Assembly: GCF_011382985.1 (NCBI RefSeq)
Contig: NZ_CP049933.1
Span: forward strand, 744,001-808,000
From: Leucobacter coleopterorum
GTDB lineage: Bacteria; Actinomycetota; Actinomycetes; Actinomycetales; Microbacteriaceae
Length of the DNA stretch: 64,000 nt
Direction of reading: 5' to 3'
Below, one piece after another: positions 50,136 through 58,847 of this stretch; the first letter of the stretch is position 1; the number at the start of each line of letters is the position of its first letter. Both the position numbers and the translations under genes were made by a program. The notes beneath the pieces were generated by a model. It worked only from the letters and a program-made list of their open reading frames with translations, made no database searches and was not told the origin of the DNA.

Positions 50136-51518
50136 CTACTGTGTCGCTCGAGGATCCTCGAACGGTGTCTTACGCGGAATCAATGCCACGGCAAAGGCTG
50201 CGACGAGCGCCACGATACCGAAAGTGATGAAGTTCCATTCGGTACTCACCTGCATTGAAGACAGCCAGCCGCCCACGACCGGACCGAGGATCGCGCCGAC
50301 GCGCGCGAAGCTGAGTGCCCAGCCTGTGGCGGTTGCTCGCATGAAACCCGGGTAATAGTCGGCGATGTATCCAGTTAGCACGAGCGATGTTGAGATGGAT
50401 CCCACCCCGGCGAGACCCACAAGGGTCATCGTCAGGAACAGCGAGTGCGGGAACATCATCAATACACACGCGGCTCCGCCAACGAGGTAAAACACAATCA
50501 ACACTGAACGCTGTCCGAAGCGGTCGGCGAGTGCGCCAAGGATAAGTCCGCCGACCGCTGCCGACAGGCTGAACACCAGTAAGAACGTGAGCGCCTGTCC
50601 CATTTCATAGCCAGCCTCGCGCATCACGTTTGGCAGCCAATTGTTGAGACCGTAGACGAGTAGCATGCCGCAGAAAAGTGCAATCCAAAGTGGGATCGTT
50701 GAACTTAGATACCGCAGTGAGAACAGTAGGGACAATACCCTCTGCCAAGGAGCCTGCGTCGAAGCGCTCTCCTTTGGTGCTGGCGCAACTGGGTCGTAGG
50801 GCGTAATTTTGAGTTTTTCCGCGAGTTTCTTTGCCCGATCCTGCAGACCGCGAGCTTCCAGGGACTCCAAGGATTCCGGTAAGAATATGGCGATGACGGG
50901 GATCAATAACACAGGAACTGCACCGAGGCCCACGATCCAGCGCCAGGCGTCTTGGTTTTCGACGAGCACGGTATCGCCGATCGTTGCTGGGAACTGCGCA
51001 AAGACCGCGGTACCCACGAGCGCTGCGGCAACGATGCCGAGTGAGTATGCAGAGAACATGATCCCGTAGTTCAGAGAGCGACGTTTCGGTTCGGAGAATT
51101 CAATGGTCATTGCGGCCGCTACGGGGATCACGCCGCCCATGCCGAGCCCGCCGATCAATCTGTAGAGCCCAAACATGTCGGGGGTTGTTGCGAACGCGGC
51201 CCCAAGCTGGGTGAGTGTGTACAGCGCCATCGAAACGAGAAGCATGTTCTTGCGGCCGAATCGATCGCTGAGTGTGCCGATAACGAGGGCACCGATCAAC
51301 ATGCCGACGAGCGCGTATGCGGCGAGGCCACCGAGTTGCAGCGGATCTGGCGGACCCCACGGCGCATAGGTTTTGAGCGCCGGGATGATCACTCCCAGTA
51401 CGCCAATGTCGTAGCCCTCAGAGAGCGTCGCGAGCCAGCAGCAGATGAGAACGCCGAGAGTGACTCTGCGCGGAACGGGCCAGTGGGTTGCGGGGGCGGT
51501 TTTTTCAGTGGTAGACAT
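50136..51518 (-). CDS. MFS aromatic-acid:H+ symporter (AAHS type)
   Basis: From the ATG at 51518 (CAAGGAG 6 bases upstream) it is 460 residues with 12 predicted helices. Diagnostic motifs are an acid in helix 1 (EGYDIGVLGVI), the loop 2-3 motif LSDRFGRKNMLL and its repeat LADRFGQRSVL in the second half. It is the last gene of the cupin-ligase-hydroxylase-permease run, so uptake of an aromatic acid such as 2-aminobenzoate or salicylate is inferred. Confidence 0.9.
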   Translation of the reverse strand: MSTTEKTAPATHWPVPRRVTLGVLICCWLATLSEGYDIGVLGVIIPALKTYAPWGPPDPLQLGGLAAYALVGMLIGALVIGTLSDRFGRKNMLLVSMALYTLTQLGAAFATTPDMFGLYRLIGGLGMGGVIPVAAAMTIEFSEPKRRSLNYGIMFSAYSLGIVAAALVGTAVFAQFPATIGDTVLVENQDAWRWIVGLGAVPVLLIPVIAIFLPESLESLEARGLQDRAKKLAEKLKITPYDPVAPAPKESASTQAPWQRVLSLLFSLRYLSSTIPLWIALFCGMLLVYGLNNWLPNVMREAGYEMGQALTFLLVFSLSAAVGGLILGALADRFGQRSVLIVFYLVGGAACVLMMFPHSLFLTMTLVGLAGVGSISTSLVLTGYIADYYPGFMRATATGWALSFARVGAILGPVVGGWLSSMQVSTEWNFITFGIVALVAAFAVALIPRKTPFEDPRATQ

Positions 51519-51561
51519 CGTTGTCTCCTTGTGTCGGAACCGTTGTGGTGACAGGCAGGTT

Positions 51562-51607
51562 CGCCAGTGTCCGTCGACTAGTTTGGGGCCGTCGACAGAC
51601 ACTGGCG
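51562..51607. terminator. Intercistronic hairpin between permease and hydroxylase
   Basis: A 17-bp stem with one mismatch (51562-51578 with 51591-51607) and a 12-base loop. There is no T run on the minus strand, so it may protect the mRNA or attenuate permease expression rather than end transcription. Confidence 0.55.
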
Positions 51608-51617
51608 GTCGTAAGTT

Positions 51618-53998
51618 TTAGACGTTGACGGTGCTGCCGTACACCGCGGGTGTCCAGCGACGGTGCGGGTACTCGTGGCTCGCTTGCGGATCACGAATCA
51701 GCGACAGCCTGGGGCGGATCGCGTCGGTGCGTGAGCTCGGCGGCTTACGTGATCCTGCCCGGTACTGGGGAATCCACTCGGCACCTTCGCCGCGGTATCC
51801 AAGGTCCGCCGCCGCATGCAGGGTCCAGTGCGGATCAAACAGATGCGTTCGACCAAGTGCCACGAAATCCGCGCGACCCGCGACCAGGATCGAGTTCACA
51901 TCGTCGTAGGACGAGATCGCCCCGACCGCAATCACGGCGACGCCAGCGGCTTCGGCAACTCGGTTGCGGATCGCGTCTGCAAACGGTGTCTGGTAGCTGC
52001 GGCCGAAGACGGGTTTCTCCTCTGACGTGATCTGACCCGAGGAGACATCGATTGCATCTGCGCCGTGCTCAATAAATGCCCCTGCAATTGCGACCGCGTC
52101 ATCGATGGTGTTGCCGCCCTCGATCCAGTCAGTTGCCGAAAGGCGCACGGTGAGAGGGCGCTCAGCTGGCCAGGCGGCGCGCACCACGTCGAACACCTCC
52201 AGCGGGTAGCGGAGGCGGTTTGCGAGGCCGCCACCGTATTCGTCGCTGCGTTTGTTAGAGATGGGCGACAGGAAAGATGAGAGCAAGTAGCCATGTGCAG
52301 CATGCACCTCAAGCAGGTCAAAGCCAGCAGCCGCTGCTCGTTTGGTTGCCGCTACAAACTCATCGCGCACCTGATCCATGTCGTCCCGATCCATTTCGCG
52401 CGGTGTCTGGTTTGCCGAGCTGTACGGGATTGCTGAAGCAGAAACGAGAGGCCAGTTGCCATTTTCGAGGGGTTGATCGATGCCCTCCCACATGACGCGC
52501 GTGGATCCCTTTCTGCCAGAGTGGCCGAGCTGAACTCCAATCTTCGCGGTGGAGGTGTCGTGCACATAGTTGACGACGCGTGACCATGCAGTGCCCTGCT
52601 CATCTGTATAGAGCCCGCTGCAGCCCGGTGTGATGCGTCCTTCCGATGAGACACAGACCATTTCGGTCATGACAAGTCCGGCACCCCCTGTGGCGCGGGA
52701 ACCTAGGTGTGCGAGGTGGAAGTCGCCGGGCAGTCCGTCGATCGCTGAATACATATCCATCGGTGACACGATGATGCGGTTCTTTAGCTGGAGCTGCCCA
52801 ATGCTGTGCGGCCGGAACAGTGGGGGTTCATCTTCGGTGCGGCCTGGGCCAGCAGACTCAAGCACGCGCTTCGCAAACTCAGGATCGCGCAAGCTAAGGT
52901 TCTCGAGGGTGATGCGACGACTGCGCGTCAGGAGGTTGAACGCAAACTGCAGAGGATCCTGACCTGCGTACTGGCCAATGTTCTCGAACCACTCCATCGC
53001 TGCCTGCGCGGCGCGCTGCAGTGAGGCGGCAACCGGGCGCCGCTCGGTCTCGTAAGCAGTGAGGGCCGATTCGAGTGTCGAGTTCTCGTGAATGCAGGCT
53101 GCGAGCGCGAGAGCATCCTCCATTGCGAGCTTGGTGCCCGAACCGATCGAGAAGTGTGCGGTGTGTGCTGCATCGCCTAGGATGACGAGGTTTTGGTAGT
53201 GCCATGCCTCCGCGCGCACCACCTGGAAGTTGATCCATTTCGAGTTGTTCGCGAGGGTGTCCGCTCCATCGAGAATGTCGGCGAAGTAGTGCTTTATCTT
53301 GGCGATTGCCTTTTCGTCGCTGACCCCGGGAGGAAAGATCTCGTTTTCGGTCTCGTCAAAACCCGCGGCGCGCCATACATCCTCGTGCATCTCGATGAGG
53401 AAGGTGCTGCCCTTGTCAGAGTAAGGGTAGCCGTGCAACTGCATGACACCGTGGGGAGTGTTTTGCACGTCGAAGGTGAATGCCTCAAACACGCGGTCGG
53501 TGCCGAGCCAGATGTACTTGTTGACGCGGCGATCAAGAGTGGGCTTGAAGTGCTCTGCGAACTGGGTGCGCACGAACGAGTTGAGGCCGTCGGCGGCTAA
53601 TACGAGGTCGTAGTCGCGCATGAGGTCGGCGGCATCAGGGGCGAGTGTGCTGAAGTGGATCTTCACTCCGAGTTCTTGGCAGCGATCCTGCAATAACATG
53701 AGTAATTCTTTGCGGCCCATGGCAGCAAATCCCTGGCCGCCGATTGTAAAGGTTTCGCCGCCAAAGCGAATGTCGATGTCGGTCCAGCGAGCAAACTGCT
53801 CGCTCATTCGCTGAGCGATGACGGGATCGGCGTTTTCGATCCCCCGAGGGTCTCGTCGCTAAACACGACGCCGAAGCCGAACGTGTCGTCTGCAGCGTTG
53901 CGTTCCCAAATGGTGATGTCGTGGCTGGGGTCCAGCTGCTTCATGAGTGCGGCGAAGTACAGCCCACCGGGGCCGCCGCCAACAATTGCTACTCGCAT
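51618..53998 (-). CDS. Bifunctional flavin hydroxylase / old-yellow-enzyme reductase, 2-aminobenzoyl-CoA or salicylyl-CoA 5-hydroxylase type (apparent frameshift)
   Basis: The N-terminal half is a class A flavin monooxygenase: [19 protein letters not shown], a DG motif in [13 protein letters not shown] and [16 protein letters not shown]. From about residue 390 an old-yellow-enzyme domain follows ([54 protein letters not shown]). This fusion matches Azoarcus 2-aminobenzoyl-CoA monooxygenase/reductase and salicylyl-CoA 5-hydroxylases. The frame breaks at the C5 run 53841-53845; one added base gives 793 residues, the size expected for an 85-kDa enzyme. It follows the CoA ligase by 30 bases, which would supply its thioester substrate. 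Confidence 0.9.
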
Positions 53999-54028
53999 GA
54001 TGTTCTCCTTAGATTGTTGGGAAAGAGT

Positions 54029-55666
54029 TCAGTGAGTTGAAACGGTCGCCAGTTCGGCGGCAACCCGGTCACGCAACACAAAGTGCTGAACTTTTCCACT
54101 GGGGTTTCGGGGCAGCTCGTCGACAAAGTCGATGCGCCGGGGGCACTTGTAGATCGCCAAGTTCTCTTTCACGTGTGCCTTAATCGACTCTGTGATCTCT
54201 TCAGATTCGGCGACACCGTCGCGCAGCACCACAAAGGCGTTAACGATGACGCCCCTGGCTGGATCCGGTCGCCCAATCACGGCGCACTCAAGCACCTCGG
54301 GATGTGTTTCCACAACCTCTTCGACCTCGGGAGCACCGATGTTGTACCCGGCCGCGATGATCATGCTGTCGGTGCGTGACTGATAGAAAAAGTAGCCGTC
54401 CTCGTCCATCAAGTAGGCGTCACCGGTCACGTTCCAGCCGTTCACCACGTAGTTCTTCTGGCGTTCATCATTGAGATAGCGGCACCCGGTTGGGCCAACC
54501 ACGGCGAGCCGTCCAACCTGGCCGGGTGGCAACTCATTACCGTCATCGTCGAGCACCGTGGCTCTGTACCCAGGGACCGCTTTGCCGGTGGCGCCTGGAC
54601 GAATGTCATCGCCCGCAGCCGAGATAAACACGTGCAGCATTTCCGTTGATCCGATGCCATTCACGAGTTTGAGGCCAGTTGCCTGCCGCACGGCTTCGAA
54701 CGTTTCCTTGTTCAGGTGTTCGCCGGCTGATACGGCGACACGCAGCTTCGCAAGCTCACTCGCTTTGCCTTCTTTAAGGGCGGTGCGGTAGCCCGTCGGG
54801 GCCGTGTAGAACACGGTAACCCCAAAATCTGTGATGAGGTCAGCGAGTTCCATCGGGCTCGCTTTTTCAAGAATGACCGAGCTGCCTCCTGTGCGAAGCG
54901 GAAACACGACGAGCCCGCCAAGACCAAAAGTGAAGGCGAGCGGTGCGGTGCCAGCCGTCACGTCCTCTGGTGTGAGTTTCAGGATGTGTTTAGCGAAAGT
55001 GTCTGCGTTCGCGAGAATATCGCGGTGAAAGTGCATGGTGACTTTGGGCTCACCCGTTGTACCCGATGTGGCACCGAGCAGTGCCACGTCGTCGGCTGCC
55101 GTTTCAACGGCCGCGAATTCGCCACTCTTGGTCGCGCACGCAGCCATGAGTGTGTCATCGTCACCACCCAGGACTGCGATAGGGGTGCTGCCAAAGACCT
55201 CCGACATCTTCGACATTGCTCGATGGTCGATGATGGCTACATTGGGGAGCAGCTTTTTGGCAACGTTACGCACCTCGCGCTTGCGCCAGGCGACCATGGT
55301 CGTTGCGACAATGCCGCCCGCCTTTATGATGCCGAGCCAGCAGGCGACGGTCCAGGCGTTGTTGGGGGAGCGAAGCAACACTCGATTGCCGGGTATTAGG
55401 CCGTAGTCTTCAGTGAGTACCTGGGCGACCTGGTTGGCGCGCTTTTGTAGATCGCCGTAGGTCCAGGTCTCGGCACCCGGCACGCGAATGGCAAGATTGT
55501 CGCCACCAAACTTGCGCACGCCCTCATCGATGAGTTCTTCGGCGGCGTTGAGCTTGGTGGGGTACTGAAGCTCAGGAAGTGAAAATTCGAAGTTTGGCCA
55601 GCTGGCCTGCGGTGGGAGTGATTCTCGAGCGAAGTGGTCAGTGTAACCGGATGGGGAAAGCTCCAT
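54029..55666 (-). CDS. Benzoate / 2-aminobenzoate-CoA ligase family
   Basis: This AMP-forming ligase has 545 residues, close to benzoate- and 2-aminobenzoate-CoA ligases. ATP site: LGATSGTTGEPKVTMH; then GIGSTEMLHVFISA, NGWNVTGDAYLMDEDGYF and the C-terminal lysine in PRNPSGKVQHF. FYTAPTGYR lies in the aromatic-acid pocket region. It is encoded between the cupin and the hydroxylase in the same direction. Which acid it activates cannot be read from the sequence; 2-aminobenzoate is favoured by the RidA-family gene in the cluster. Confidence 0.88.
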   Translation of the reverse strand: MELSPSGYTDHFARESLPPQASWPNFEFSLPELQYPTKLNAAEELIDEGVRKFGGDNLAIRVPGAETWTYGDLQKRANQVAQVLTEDYGLIPGNRVLLRSPNNAWTVACWLGIIKAGGIVATTMVAWRKREVRNVAKKLLPNVAIIDHRAMSKMSEVFGSTPIAVLGGDDDTLMAACATKSGEFAAVETAADDVALLGATSGTTGEPKVTMHFHRDILANADTFAKHILKLTPEDVTAGTAPLAFTFGLGGLVVFPLRTGGSSVILEKASPMELADLITDFGVTVFYTAPTGYRTALKEGKASELAKLRVAVSAGEHLNKETFEAVRQATGLKLVNGIGSTEMLHVFISAAGDDIRPGATGKAVPGYRATVLDDDGNELPPGQVGRLAVVGPTGCRYLNDERQKNYVVNGWNVTGDAYLMDEDGYFFYQSRTDSMIIAAGYNIGAPEVEEVVETHPEVLECAVIGRPDPARGVIVNAFVVLRDGVAESEEITESIKAHVKENLAIYKCPRRIDFVDELPRNPSGKVQHFVLRDRVAAELATVSTH

Positions 55667-55712
55667 TGCTTATCCGTGCTTCCTAATAGATGTGCAGGTC
55701 TCTAATGGGGTG

Positions 55713-55742
55713 GTTGGTCGGCCTCAGGAAAGGCCGACCAAC
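55713..55742. terminator. Hairpin between cupin and CoA ligase genes
   Basis: A perfect 12-bp stem (GTTGGTCGGCCT at 55713-55724 with its complement at 55731-55742), loop CAGGAA, directly after the cupin stop. Without a T run it could reduce read-through into the ligase gene or stabilise the 3' end. Confidence 0.5.
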
Positions 55743-55745
55743 GCG

Positions 55746-56207
55746 CTATGCGCGGCGGTATCCCTCAAGCTCCGAGTCGGCGACATCAGGCAGGTCGAAC
55801 ACGATGTTGTCGGGGGTGCGGGCGGTCAGCCAGATGAGTTCGTCGGTTACCGACATATTGACTTCAACGTGGGGCATGAACGGGGGAACCCACACCCAGT
55901 CGCCAGCCTTCATGTCGACATAGGTTCTGAAGCCCTCGCCAAAGTAAATGCGACCATGGCCGCGCAGCACGTAGCCGCCTGTTTCTGCTTCACCGTGGTG
56001 ATGGGGTAGGGAGCGGTATCCTGGCTTGTTTGAAACCTGACCGAACCAGATCTTGGTGGCTTCGGTGTGCTGCGGGCCTACGCCAGTGACCCGAATGCAG
56101 TCTCCCGAAGACAGCGTCCGGGTGTCTTCTTCGCCCGAACGGGTGACCTGGGGAACCTTGTCCCAGCGCAGATCTTGCTCGGCAACAACCGCTGAAGGTG
56201 ATGACAT
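55746..56207 (-). CDS. Single-domain cupin, candidate dioxygenase
   Basis: This 153-residue protein has both cupin motifs intact: PHHHGEAETGGYVLRG supplies HxH and Glu ligands, and GDWVWVPPFMPHVEVN supplies the second His. It is first in the run that continues with the CoA ligase, the hydroxylase and the permease. Gentisate dioxygenases are about twice as long, so it is not a standard one; its size is nearer to 3-hydroxyanthranilate dioxygenase. A ring-cleavage role on a 5-hydroxylated product is inferred. Its promoter region carries the cluster operator-like motif. Confidence 0.8.
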   Translation of the reverse strand: MSSPSAVVAEQDLRWDKVPQVTRSGEEDTRTLSSGDCIRVTGVGPQHTEATKIWFGQVSNKPGYRSLPHHHGEAETGGYVLRGHGRIYFGEGFRTYVDMKAGDWVWVPPFMPHVEVNMSVTDELIWLTARTPDNIVFDLPDVADSELEGYRRA

Positions 56208-56290
56208 ATTTACTCTCCTTTGAATTGATTACTGGTGGTGAACGCTCAAAACGAGACAGGTCTCTTCGGTGAGGTGAAAATTATCCCGCT

Positions 56291-56326
56291 TATGTCATTA
56301 TGGTGACGTTCGTTACGTTGAACGTA
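56291..56326. promoter_or_regulatory. Operator-like motif upstream of the cupin gene
   Basis: TATGTCA at 56291-56297, then a dyad TGACGTTCGTTA at 56304-56315 (pattern TnACGnnCGTnA). It is overlapped by a perfect 13-base palindrome TACGTT-G-AACGTA at 56314-56326. The first two elements recur with the same spacing at 58201. Candidate PaaX site; promoter boxes here are ambiguous. Confidence 0.5.
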
Positions 56327-56376
56327 TATTGAAGATTACCTCTGCGACGTTCGGGTGTCAAAGGAAAACCTAAAAT

Positions 56377-57269
56377 TTATGCATGCCGGATCATGCCCTC
56401 CTGTAGAACTGTTGCGACAAGGTCGCCCTGTTCTGAGTAGAAGCGACCAAGGTTGAGGGCTCGACCCCCCTGTGCCCCGGCGCTTTCCTGTGCATATAGG
56501 AGCCACTCGTCGGCTCGCGCGGGCTGGTGGAACCACATGCTGTGGTCGAGGCTTGCCGTGACGAGCCCGGGGGAGGACCAGTTCAGGCCGAGTGCTCGCA
56601 GTGAGGGCTCGAGGATTGTGTAGTCGCAGACGTAACTGAGGGCGATCTGCTGTGTGCGTGCATCGTCGGGTAGCTTGTCGAAGGCACGGATCCAGACCCC
56701 CTGCTCGGGCGCATTTTCTGACGAATTTGTGTACACGGGATTGGGTGCATGGCGTATGTCGAAGCTGCGGCCGCGCGACCAGTAGTCACCCTCGGGTGAG
56801 GATCCCGCATTGCGTGCGTCGAGATAATCGGCGGAGCTTGGGAGGGTGCCCGGTGTTGCGTAGTTAGGTGCTGTGGGGCGTAGCTGTTCCCTGTCTCGGG
56901 GGCCTGAAACGAGGCCGTGGTAATAAATACCACCTTGCCGCCCTGGTAACCCCGTACGTGGCGCGTTGAGTAGCCGCGACCGTCGCGCAGCAACTCAACC
57001 TCGTAGCGCACGGGCTCGCCGATTTCGACGGGGCGCAAAAAGGAGCTGTGTAGTGAATGCAACCCGCGATCATCGCCGATTGTCGCGATCGCGGCGGCGG
57101 CGGCCTGAGCTACGGAATCGCCCCCGTAAGCCTTTGGCCACGGTACGTACTGCGGCATGGCGGTGAATGCTCGATCAAACACCTCTGGCTGTGTTTCTTT
57201 GAGTTGGATCGCCGCGAGGAAGCGTTGTGAATCGGCGCGATTCTCGCGGGTGATTGGGGGGTGGCTCAT
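56377..57269 (-). CDS. Acyl-CoA thioesterase, TesB type (apparent frameshift)
   Basis: A double hot-dog thioesterase. N-terminal half: YVPWPKAYGGDSVAQAAAAA, LHSLHSSFLRPVEIGEPVRYEVE. C-terminal half: LNWSSPGLVTASLDHSMWFH with the catalytic Asp region. The frame breaks at the C3 run 56889-56891; one added base gives 297 residues, the usual TesB length. GGAGAACAAG precedes the ATG at 57269, 13 bases after the FAH-family gene. In this setting it would release the hydroxylated aromatic acid from CoA. Confidence 0.87.
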
Positions 57270-57282
57270 CTTGTTCTCCTTT

Positions 57283-58128
57283 TTACACTGACTCGCTGCT
57301 GGGTAACCGCATCCGGTTGCGCAGTGTGCCAATGCCTTCGATGTGTGTGGTGAGAACCTCACCGTCATGCAGCCAGCGCTGCGGATTCCTTCCCAATCCC
57401 ACCCCACCCGGAGTCCCAGTCAGCACGATATCGCCGGGCCTGAGTATGGTGAACTGGGACACATAGGAGATAAGGGTGGCTGAGTCAAACACGAGTTCTC
57501 GTGTGTTGCTCAGTTGCACGACCTCACCGTTAATATCTGCGCGGATCTCGAGCCCGTCTTTCGGGGAGATCTCGTCGGCCGTCACAATGAACGGACCGAG
57601 AGGTGTGGTGTTATCCCAGGCTTTGCCCTGGAACCACTGCAGTGTGCGGGATTGCCAATCCCGAGCTGACACGTCATTGGAGGTTGCATAACCCAGGATC
57701 GCGTTTGCCGCCTCGGCGGGAGTGGCGCGCTGAACCGGGGAGCCAACGATAACCGCGAGTTCGGCCTCCCAGTCAACCTTGTGCGACCCGGTGATCGTGA
57801 TGTCGGCATCAGGGTCGGTCAGTGTGTCGGCGAACTTTGCGAACAGTGTTGGGAATATCGGGATCTCGCGCTTCGCCTCGATGATGTGGTCGTGGTAGTT
57901 CAGGCCGCAGCACACGATCTTGGCTGGGTGCTGAACCGGGGTGAGCATTGTGGCCTTATCTTCTGCGATGCGTTGGCCTGTGGTGCGCGCGACATCAATC
58001 CCGTTTCGCCAATCGGGGTTGGCTACGAGCGCGCCGACATCCGCAGCATCAAGCAGAATCCAACTGTCGCCTTCGCGCAGGGCGGCCCTGGTTTGTTTGT
58101 TGGGCAGGCTAAGTGTTCCTAAGTGCAT
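57283..58128 (-). CDS. Fumarylacetoacetate-hydrolase-family protein
   Basis: From the ATG at 58128 it has 281 residues. FAH-fold metal ligands appear in VDWEAELAVIVG and in the NDVSARDWQ segment; GKAWDNTTPLGPFIV and LTGTPGGVGLG are family hallmarks. Family members cleave C-C bonds in 3,5- or 2,4-diketo acids such as fumarylpyruvate or maleylpyruvate, which fits the last step after ring cleavage of a gentisate-like compound. Forms a two-gene unit with the thioesterase gene, divergent from the RidA-family gene. Confidence 0.9.
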   Translation of the reverse strand: MHLGTLSLPNKQTRAALREGDSWILLDAADVGALVANPDWRNGIDVARTTGQRIAEDKATMLTPVQHPAKIVCCGLNYHDHIIEAKREIPIFPTLFAKFADTLTDPDADITITGSHKVDWEAELAVIVGSPVQRATPAEAANAILGYATSNDVSARDWQSRTLQWFQGKAWDNTTPLGPFIVTADEISPKDGLEIRADINGEVVQLSNTRELVFDSATLISYVSQFTILRPGDIVLTGTPGGVGLGRNPQRWLHDGEVLTTHIEGIGTLRNRMRLPSSESV

Positions 58129-58200
58129 CATTGCTCCGAAAGGTAGGTGGGGTGGGGTTTTGAGGGTGCCGCAAATCAAACCGCGCGAAAACACCCCAAG

Positions 58201-58226
58201 TATGTCAGAATGTTCACGAACGTCAC
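58201..58226. promoter_or_regulatory. Operator-like motif between divergent FAH-family and RidA-family genes
   Basis: TATGTCA at 58201-58207 and the dyad TCACGAACGTCA at 58214-58225, the same two elements and 6-base gap as at 56291. It lies centrally in the 165-base divergent promoter region, a good place for a regulator controlling both transcripts. Candidate PaaX site. Confidence 0.5.
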
Positions 58227-58293
58227 AAGTGCGAGATGTGTATCTCAATTGATTCGGGTTCAGAGAATCCGTCACCATGAAAAGGAGACAGTG

Positions 58294-58694
58294 TTGTCCA
58301 CACAGGTCATTAACCCCCGCAGCTCTGCAAGCCTGTTGGGTTTGCTCACGGAGTGAAAGCCGGTCCCTTCGTGTACCTTGGCGGGCAAACCGCGCTTGAT
58401 GCTGACTACAAGATTGTTCCAGGCGGGATCATCGAGCAGTTCGTGCAGGCTTTCGGTAATGTGCTTGCCACTCTCGAGCACGCTGGAGGTAAGCCGAGCG
58501 ATCTCGTTGACGTGACCATCTACCTCACTGACGTGGAGGACTACCAGCGAAACGGCCGCGAGATCGGTAAGCTGTGGCGTGAGATGGCGGGCACGGAGTA
58601 CCCGGCAATGGCGGGTATCGGCGTGACGAAGCTGTGGCAGCCCGAGGCGCTGATTGAGATCCAGGGTGTTGCCTACATCGCCGGTGAATCATAG
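58294..58694 (+). CDS. RidA-family protein lacking the catalytic arginine, putative deaminase (apparent frameshift)
   Basis: The TTG at 58294 has AAAGGAG 6 bases upstream and gives STQVINPPQL after restoring one base at the C5 run 58314-58318; the corrected protein has 133 residues. It follows the YjgF/Rid pattern (PFVYLGGQTALDADYKIV, NVLATLEHAG, VTIYLTDVEDY), but where canonical RidA has RSxVxV it has PAMAGIGV, so the key arginine is missing. 2-Aminomuconate deaminases of aminoaromatic pathways belong to this superfamily. A role in imine/enamine hydrolysis during aminoaromatic breakdown is inferred. Confidence 0.85.
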
Positions 58695-58847
58695 AAGGTT
58701 GGTCTGCGCCGACATTCTGACCACACGCCGCGGGGCACGATCTCAAGGCTAGCTGTTTCTGAAATGATCACATCTGGACGACTGGGTTCAAACGTAGCGA
58801 GCCCAGTGGGTTGAACTCCCGGTGAAATCAAGCAGAACAGGACGCCA

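Noticed and set aside
55746-56207. Gentisate 1,2-dioxygenase for the cupin gene
   Set aside because: It is less than half the length of known gentisate dioxygenases and has one cupin domain, not two. The pathway inference is kept open without using that name.
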